Of a DNA stretch of 64,000 nt, positions 56,194-64,000 are shown piece by piece. How positions within the stretch are numbered: position 1 is the stretch's first letter; the number at the start of each line of letters is the position of its first letter. The stretch is from Siphlonurus alternatus (Eukaryota; Arthropoda; Insecta; Ephemeroptera; Siphlonuridae). The translations under genes and the position numbers were made by a program. The DNA is taken from positions 34,204,979 to 34,268,978 of the forward strand of contig OX463780.1 of assembly GCA_949825025.1 (NCBI GenBank). Reading direction: 5' to 3'. The notes beneath the pieces are model-generated. The model saw only the letters and a list, made by a program, of their open reading frames with translations. It searched no databases and was not told where the DNA came from.

Positions 56194-57533
56194 GGTGGGA
56201 GAGAGGAAAAAATCTGAAACACGTTGTACGAATCTCAAAGTTGTAAATTTTTAATTCCTTTTAAGTTTAGAGACAAAAAAACGTATTAGCTTTATTAGCT
56301 AGTATATGTGTGCATGTATATATTAAAATAAAAAAAAGCCTTTGAAGATTACAGATTACTTAAAAATTCTTACTGAATTTGAGTTTAATAATAAAAAAAA
56401 TATACTATAGTATTTTAACTGATACATTAATAATAATTTAAATGTTTTCATATTATATATAACAGCACTAAGTTGCTTTTGTCATAAAAATAATTACAGC
56501 CATTTCTATTAACGTTGGCAGAGAAGACAGGGGAGGAAAATGTATTACACTTTTAAAATTAGAATATTAATTAAAATTTTAGTATTAAAAAAAATGCTTT
56601 TAATTTTTAAATGCAAGTTAGCAATTCCAAATAAAGTCAGTTTTATATAGATGAATTATTAACAAAGTCAATATTACATGAAACAAGTTTATAGAATGGT
56701 CGAAACAAACACTGTGTTTATTATATTAAGTATTTCATAATATTATCAAAGCAATTTGAATTATTCTAAATAAATTGAAACATAACATTCAAAATTTAAA
56801 TTTGATAAATTAAAATAAACAAACAATTATTTTCTATTAAATTACGTAAATTACATTAAATAGCTGAAGGCTTAAAAGTAAATTTTCATATACTACTAAA
56901 CTTTAAACTAACAAACCAAAGTTTACTATAAGATTTTCTATATAATAACGCCTAAAAAATTATTTCTATCTCATATCATAACAAAAATAAACTAAATATT
57001 ACGCTCTCATCACTTCATATATTATAAATTATAAGAAAAATAAATTAGTTTAAACTAGTTTAAATTTTTTTTATTAGATTATCCAACAATACAAACAAGT
57101 TAGGTATTTTCCTCTTATACACAAATGACGAATGGGTTTTCAAGATCGAGTCAGGCAGGCAAGTACGGTAGGTATAGCAGGAAGAGCATATAGTTGGAGA
57201 GTTGATGATGGTATAGCAAGCAGGCAGGAGGAGGAGGAGGAGGTTGAGTGGCCACCATCCAATTAAAGTATAGTCCTCAGCCTAATGAGACCCTCGTGTG
57301 GAAGACACCATTGCAGTATAAGGCTAAAAGCATGGAGGAAGAGTATATAAGCTATAACTGGATAGATGGTTTGATATACACGCCTGTCTAAACTTTAAAA
57401 AAAAATATATACATATAATACCGTGAAATGCAGAAATGAGATTCATATAACCTTTGCAATATTAATGTAATGAGAAACGTACTTCAATATTATGCTTTCA
57501 TGTTCATTTATGTATGTTTTATTTAAAAAAAAC

Positions 57534-57534
<1 letters not shown>

Positions 57535-57601
<67 letters not shown>
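57535..57601. repeat. (TA)n microsatellite
   Basis: About 67 bp of TA flanked by the palindromic words ACATTTA and TAAATGT, which makes the whole locus a hairpin. Confidence 0.96.
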
Positions 57602-57603
<2 letters not shown>

Positions 57604-59575
57604 GTACATGTGTTTTTATTAGCACATTTTTTCAATTTGTAAATACGGTATTTAATTAATAATTAACATGAAGGGTGTTCTTTTTTTTAATGAAGATCTG
57701 GATGATAGGTCAATTAGAAGTAAAAAAAAAAAAAGCATTTACAATTTTTTACACATAACTCTCAGAATAATATACAAACGTTATAATACCCCTGCTCTGC
57801 TGTTTGTGGGCGTTGCTACATAGTCTATGGAGGGCAATGAACTTTTAATAAAAATTAGAGATTGGATATACTCTTAATTCTTACCTCTCTTAATTAAAAA
57901 AATAATGCAACTCTTTTAATAAACCTGTTCATAAATACACAATCATATGCATAAGAATCAGATTTCCCCTTTGTTGCCTATAGATTATACAGATGGTTCA
58001 TTTGATTATTTTTTCATGAATTTATTTTGCATTTACGAACAGACCTAACTATATATAGCTCCACCAAATCAAGCTGGAGTAAATTTGGAGCTGTCTTATG
58101 ATGAAGGTATGGTGTTGTTTAATATTTTTTTTTAAATATATGATAATATGCACATCAAGACCAGCAAAAAAAGCTCAGTGTTTATTGAGTTTGACGACAA
58201 TTTGTTTCAGTTTAATTGTTCATTTTTTAACGTGAATAAAAACAATTTTAATATTAAATTTATTACACTATATTCAATAGGATTAAACTGTACCACAGTG
58301 TCGTAGGTAAGGAGTGGAAATAAGAAGGGAAGGTTTAGATTTTAAATTCAGCGGGGTGCATCCTTTTACTACTTACAATTTTCAGCAAAAAGTCTGACTG
58401 CATGGTAGCTATTTTCATTTATAAATATCAAGATTTTGCAATTAAAACATGATAGCGATGCATGTATTGCAAATGTTTTTCATCTGAAAGAATATTTTTC
58501 TAACTCTCGTGGACTTAAGGGTGAGGGGATAACTGTACGCACTACCTCCCGGTTTACGAGCCTAGCATGCACGCACTCAGCCCCTCAGGAATGTCTGTGC
58601 CACAATTATTAAACCCCGCGCTGTTCCCCTTCTGTCTTCAATTAATTTGTAAATGCGCATCTTTTATGCGCGCCTTTGTGCAATGCACACACATCTGTGG
58701 TACACTCGCTGTTTTCTCTTTCTATCTCACCAATATAATTATATATATATTAGAGTTCTAGAGTATGCAATAATTCTATAATGACAATAAAATTACAGCA
58801 AATTAATTGTCTCTTTAGAGTATAAGTTATCTATTAGTTTCTAAAAACTTAACCAAGTCTCAAATCTTTCTATGCTTTATAATGAAAACTGGTTTCTACA
58901 ACTTTAATAATTTTATGCAAATTAATACTATCATGATGTATTGGAATAGTTAAATTAAGTAATCTCATGCATTGTCATGCATATTTTAATTAGTTATGAT
59001 CTGTATAAAAATATTTAGTAATAATTATTGCACATTGAATGCAAAGAAGAGTATAAGGGAATTAAATTTAACTTTTATTTCAAAATGCTAAAATGCTGTA
59101 TAAAATATTACTGTACATCGATACAAAATTTTATTTTATATATATTATTTATTTTATATTATAGGCTTCATAGCAAAAAAGAGAGGACATAGTCAAACAA
59201 ACTTTTAGAGGTATCCATTGCCTACAACACAATCAATATATTTTATTATTAATTTGAATATCTTTCATATTAACATTTAATGACATTTCTTGGGTCAAAA
59301 TACTCATTGCAAATTACGAATATCAATTTAACTGTTTTAAATGAGCCACTTCACATGTTTATTCATGGCCTCACTCTCTGGCTGGAAAAAGAACCATGTA
59401 GGATGCACCTGCATAGTTACTGCACGCGTGTCCCCACTCTTATGGAGGCAATTTGCGGCTCTCGCTCGCAACTATCTGCCTCAGAAATAACAACCTTACT
59501 ATTAGGTGACTACACTATCGTACCCTCAGGCTTGCGTTCATTATATGCAGACCACAAGAAACTTACACAAGTTTT

Positions 59576-61239
59576 CAAGATTCAAGATTCAAGATAGGTT
59601 TTATTTCATCTCATTACATGATACATAAAGTACATGAACATAACACAATTTAAGGTTAGCCAACAGGCTTTTACCGTTATCTACCAAAAAGGTTAAAAAA
59701 AAATTAAAATTGAACACAATTATAATTAGAGCATTTTGACGAACATGTTATTTAAATTGCATTTTTTTTAAGTAAATAGTTAGTCAGATAAAATATTCAA
59801 ATGTCCACAGTTCAGTCTTTTTCTTGATTCAAAATTTTTCCTACGAGAACGAGTCACACAAGTATGGCCAAATTTGTAAACACTTTTAATAGTTTCATCA
59901 TTAACAAATTTTAAATTTTTTGACATGTTTTCAAATGATTTTACAGGTGAACTCGTTGAGATATTTTTTAATTGACACAATTTTTTGGCATTCTTGGGGA
60001 TAAAATCAATTAATTTTTGCTTACTGCGAGGGAGAGCTAACACTCGACACCGTCTCATGTTATTTGATCTCTTCTCTGCTGTTGGTGGCGGTACGGTGAT
60101 GCTTAGTGAGGGGGAGAGAGGGCGTGACGGGCTCTCCTGCATCATACGCGCTGCATCCATTAATGCGTCTGGTGATGGAGGTACAGCAGGGAGAGGATTT
60201 GTCGTCTGTTTTTTCTTACGGCTTGGACGTGGGGACAGGCGAGCTGCAGTTCTCACTGGTGCAGCACTCGGGCTCGGCTGTGGCGTTGCATTCTCGAGCT
60301 CGTCGTCCTCGCTGCAGCTGCTCACGCTCACTTGTTGAGGGGGTGCACGTGACCTTGGGGTCAAGGGCTGATTTTGGGCAGGGTTGCCAGTTGTACCGCT
60401 CTGTATTGTTGCAGCATCCTCCTTACTGAATGCCGTCCCATCTATAATAAGTTTTCCATCTCTAATGACAGCGCGGAAACCCCTGCTACGTGCGTTGTCT
60501 AATTTTGGTTTCAACTTTTTACGGTCAATGCGATCTTGTTTCGTAAGGTCATGCAGCACAGTAATATTCTCACATGACTTTGACTTTTGCATAAGCTCTT
60601 GTTTTTGAGAAAAAGTTGAAAATTTGCATAGAATAGGTCTGTTCCCCTTTGCCTTGCCCAGACGGAATGAATCTATAATAGCTCCTTCCGGTAATTTCAT
60701 GTCTATTTTATCGCAAATGTTCTTTACTGTATCATTACAGCACTCGGAGTTTAATGGATCAGGGATACCAAATATGATCACGTTGTTTTTACGTTGTTGT
60801 CGTTCTAAACTAGCAACTTTGTTTTGCAAATTTTTATTGTCATGGGCAAGGCTTTCAATTTTTTGCTGTAAATTGTCAATTTGATTTTTGTTTTTAATTT
60901 CATGCGCTGCAAACTGGTACCTGAGAGCTGCCATATCCTTCTTGAATTCACAACGTAGCGCGGCAAACTTCTCATTTATGTACGCGCAGACTCCAGGATC
61001 GTTTGTTGGCCCAGGGTTGCTCTCAATGCCGGCAGCGATCAGGAGGATTGCAGTAATTAGTCCGTGGTAGAACTCAAATTTATATGCATTTAGTAGGTTA
61101 ATTTTTTTAAGTGAACACACTCGTGAAACACTAACACAGTGGCTGCCTATTCTGACGCGCCACACACTCAGATCCACCCCCATGACGGGAGCGACAAAAA
61201 AACACGTCCGACGTCTAGCTCTGACAAACTCGAAGTCCC
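59576..61239 (-). mobile_element. Full-length ORF1-only LINE (non-autonomous, HAL-like) with target-site duplication
   Basis: A perfect 14 bp direct repeat, CTTACACAAGTTTT, occurs at 59562-59575 and 61240-61253 and brackets the element exactly. Reading the minus strand, it starts GGGACTTCGAG, has a 56 nt 5' UTR, one intact 467-codon ORF, a UTR of about 200 nt with AATAAA, and a 3' tail of CTTGAAT-type short tandem repeats (three units). A tandem-repeat tail in place of poly-A is typical of CR1/L2/Jockey-group LINEs. There is no room for a full endonuclease-reverse transcriptase ORF2, so movement would need enzyme supplied in trans, as for mammalian HAL1. The perfect duplication and open frame suggest a recent insertion. 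Confidence 0.85.
59780..61183 (-). CDS. LINE ORF1 protein with N-terminal 2A-like motif, coiled coil and RRM-type core
   Basis: The 467-residue ORF1p has a short hydrophobic N-terminal stretch (about 38-51) ending in LLIAAGIESNPGP (47-59). This resembles the 2A ribosome-skipping motif D-V/I-E-x-N-P-G-P, but with Gly in place of the usual Asp. A coiled coil (about 72-130) leads to RKNNVIIFGIPDP and SFRLGKAKGNRPILCKF, the RRM-like core and C-terminal domain of L1-type ORF1 proteins (about 131-250), with HDLTKQDR after it. A long Pro/Ser/Arg-rich disordered region follows (about 262-375). The last residues, RLNCGHLNILSD, resemble the first strand of an APE endonuclease domain, suggesting that ORF1 was joined to the stump of a deleted ORF2. 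ORF1p would bind LINE RNA in the cytoplasm. The start is the first ATG of the element. Confidence 0.85.
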   Translation of the reverse strand: MGVDLSVWRVRIGSHCVSVSRVCSLKKINLLNAYKFEFYHGLITAILLIAAGIESNPGPTNDPGVCAYINEKFAALRCEFKKDMAALRYQFAAHEIKNKNQIDNLQQKIESLAHDNKNLQNKVASLERQQRKNNVIIFGIPDPLNSECCNDTVKNICDKIDMKLPEGAIIDSFRLGKAKGNRPILCKFSTFSQKQELMQKSKSCENITVLHDLTKQDRIDRKKLKPKLDNARSRGFRAVIRDGKLIIDGTAFSKEDAATIQSGTTGNPAQNQPLTPRSRAPPQQVSVSSCSEDDELENATPQPSPSAAPVRTAARLSPRPSRKKKQTTNPLPAVPPSPDALMDAARMMQESPSRPLSPSLSITVPPPTAEKRSNNMRRCRVLALPRSKQKLIDFIPKNAKKLCQLKNISTSSPVKSFENMSKNLKFVNDETIKSVYKFGHTCVTRSRRKNFESRKRLNCGHLNILSD

Positions 61240-61253
61240 CTTACACAAGTTTT

Positions 61254-64000
61254 TATCTTTCTCCCCTGAGCGACACGCAACTTGTTATACACAAATGTTC
61301 TGCAGGTTGCATAACGTATAATTCTTGCAGGCGCTGTAAGATTTTGCCGATTTTGGTAAATGACACATTTTTAGTTGTTTAATTTAAAATATATATTAAA
61401 AAAGAAATGGATCATAAAAATGTCAGTAAAAAATTTACAAAAGAGTATAAGCATAAAGCATATATAATAAATAATAATAATAAATAATGCATAAAGTTTT
61501 TAACATTTTCAATAAAGGAGAAAGATATGTGCAATTACTGATGAGAACTTTTATTTTTCTTGTAATTGCATGGCTATAGTTTTCCAACTCGAAAGTAAAT
61601 ATTATGTAAGAGTAATCAGAATTTAATAAAAGGTCATAAAGATATTAAATTGTAAATTTATCCTGTTGTTTGTTTTGAATATTGTGTATTTTAATACATT
61701 GATAATCACTATAATATACACCACGTCCTGTGACTACTATTATGATAAATTTAAAAAAAAATTGCTTGCCTACAGTTCAAGTGGTGTATCAAACATATAT
61801 CTCTCACGTAAGCGACTGTGATGATAATATAATGGTGGCTTGAGATTTTAACTATGTAAGAATTCGCGGTGACGCCCCTTCCCTCAGCCACACATCTACC
61901 TTACGAAGTGCGTCAGTCAGTTGGAATATACCTTGTAGTTATACCATCTCCCCACTACTATGATCAGTGTGGTTGGGAGTTACTCTCGAATTTATCACAA
62001 CGTATGGAAAAATACATTGAAAGTGGATGGGCCCACCTTTATCCTTCCCCCACTATAAGCTCCCTCCTCCCTCCCAAATTTTTTCTATACACTTTTGGTT
62101 GCCTCTTATTTATTTTTTTATTAGTTAGCAGTCAAAATATTGACAAAATTTCATACATAATTTATAAGCTCAACCTATAATATTTTCATTATATGTTGTA
62201 TATATACAACACAAAATAATGTAACGGTTTAAATATTACACGATGCTATATTATTCCATAACATAACTTATATTTCCTCAGAGTGTGCAATGCAACACGA
62301 AATAAAAAAGTATAAAGACTATTATATAGCAACTAAAGCAGAGGAAAGATAGCAAAGAAGGGAGACGACAAATAATACATCTTGTAATACAATTCCATCA
62401 GAGCGATATAATGTCGCTTATAAAAGGCCTCCCGAGTTATAAAAATCATGAGAGCTTGGTAGCAAATTGACTGGAGTCTCTACTGAGAGGGGTGTGGGTG
62501 GAGAAGAAAAAAAAGGGGGTTGAGGGGAGATGGAAAATGGAAGGGGGAAGCACTTAGCAGTAATTGGGGGCTGAGGGCGGATTACAACGAAATAGCCTTG
62601 GATCAAAGGCTCTGAAAACGAAAAAGGGGAAAATAGGAGAGAGCGAGAAAGACAAAGAGACAACAATGCTATAGTTTTACGGACTTAATCTTCAATTAAA
62701 ACAACGTCAATTAAACTATATATTATCTATTTTCTTTTTAACACCAACAAATTCAAGTGGAAAATGTTTACTTAAAAAAAAAAATGACAGTTTGTATTTT
62801 TGATGATAAGTGTATTGAAATTTTAGACTTAATAATATTTTCAATTATTATTGTTGAAAAGTGTCACTAAGCTCACTACTATACTATCGTTTAAATAAGA
62901 ATATTTATTGCTTTGTAAAGCATTATAAGTAAGATACACGAATATAAAATTTTAGTCCTAATGCAGAATATAAGATGCGACCAGTGAGAATCTTTTAACT
63001 TTTAATTAATTATCATTGAATGGAATTGCTATTTATACGTGAAATAAGTCGAGCTACATAAGGATGCGAATTTTATTAAACAATTTCAAATATTATTTAC
63101 TTACTGACCAATATGGCTCGTAAATATCTCATTAAGGTTGAACAATGTACCAAGTTGCAAGTTCCTATAAAGTATCCAGAACTGATTGTGAGTAGTTTTA
63201 AGAAAGGATTGAATATGTGGTCTTTAAAGTTTGAAATTAATTTGTAATTTATTTTAATGACCATTGCAAGTCTACAATTGATTATTTCCAGGTATAGAAC
63301 TTTGTTTTAATTTTTTATGCCTGTATATATATGGATTTTTTTAAAGAAATTCTCATATCATTTTAATGAGATTAACTTTTAAATATTTACTGGTGAATTA
63401 ATTAGTCTAATTATTTTTGTGGAATTGCATACAGCGTGGCTAAATTATATATATATATATATATATATATAATTATATTGGAAAATGTTTCATGTTTTAC
63501 TTTTTAAGTTCATTACAAAAGCTATCTAATAATGTAATAATCTCAAGCATTATGAGTGAATTATTAAACATAAACGTCTCAGTTTTATGACCTCGTCGTT
63601 GTAAAATCTCTATATAAATAATTTATGAACACGAACGTACACAAATTATCAAAATAATGTTTGTTTTGCTGTGACATAAAATTATTACGTTGAATCAACA
63701 AGATATATCCAATTATAAAGTATATATTACGATTGAAAAAAAGGTAAATATTATATTGATTCAATATTTATTTTAATGTTAAAATTATAATTAATAAACT
63801 TTGAGTATTTGGACTTTCAAATTTGAATATATGGAGAAACAAATTGAAAATGTTGAGAATTTTAATGACGTATCTGACGCATAGCATTAAATGGTTTGTG
63901 GTTAAACTATTTGGTGACTACTTACACCCTTTCTGTCCTCCAGTTCAACCTTGTAAATGTCTTCTCATGTAATAATCAATTTAAATTAATAAAATATATG
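61254..64000. other. Intergenic to window end
   Basis: AT-rich. Two less AT-rich stretches, 61860-62100 (plus-strand pyrimidine-rich) and 62400-62660 (plus-strand purine-rich), do not show coding features. A TA run is at 63447-63472. Confidence 0.45.

Noticed and set aside
59985..60884. Several plus-strand frames opposite the LINE ORF1
   Set aside because: Shadows of the intact minus-strand ORF1.

Overview
This window looks like nuclear DNA of an arthropod, probably a crustacean or another less-studied lineage. The genes are split by short-to-medium GT-AG introns. Exons are GC-richer than the very AT-rich introns and intergenic DNA, which are full of long microsatellites (TA, CT/GA, TTTA, poly-A/T). 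A commissureless (Comm) family gene is present, and that family is known to me only from arthropods. I cannot name the species. There is no sign of bacterial sequence, an operon or a CRISPR array.

Four protein-coding genes can be modelled with consistent splice phases. (1) A Comm-like membrane protein on the minus strand, two exons (9543-9264 and 3202-2886). (2) A CFAP157-like ciliary coiled-coil gene on the minus strand, four exons (17751-12825). (3) The La/SSB RNA-binding protein on the minus strand, seven exons (24784-19861). (4) A Cables-like Cdk5/Abl-substrate protein with a C-terminal cyclin fold on the plus strand, ten exons (25272-33741). La and Cables are divergent and share a 487 bp intergenic region. 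The first Cables intron is best explained by a GC-AG splice pair.

Much of the rest is mobile DNA. A full-length ORF1-only LINE (59576-61239, minus strand) is bounded by a perfect 14 bp target-site duplication. Its intact 467-codon ORF carries a 2A-like motif near the N-terminus and ends in what looks like the first residues of an endonuclease domain. A SINE with a 5S rRNA-like promoter lies in La intron 1, and a patch resembling the Alu domain of SRP (7SL) RNA lies in the Comm intron. At least ten short palindromic or terminal-inverted-repeat DNA elements occur, several with convincing target-site duplications (hAT-like 8 bp, Harbinger-like TTA, TTAA). Two near-identical copies of one family bracket exon 1 of the CFAP157-like gene. 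A 2.06 kb non-autonomous DNA transposon with a 15 bp TIR occupies 35098-37156.

From about 42 kb to 59.5 kb and from 61.3 kb to the end I find no supportable protein-coding gene. These stretches hold microsatellites, small transposon relics and a few GC-richer patches, one of which (about 53.69-54.0 kb) looks promoter-like. I found no clear new multi-gene system. The most unusual items are the ORF1-only LINE with its 2A-like motif, the 5S-headed SINE, the SRP-RNA-like patch and the paired palindromes around CFAP157 exon 1.
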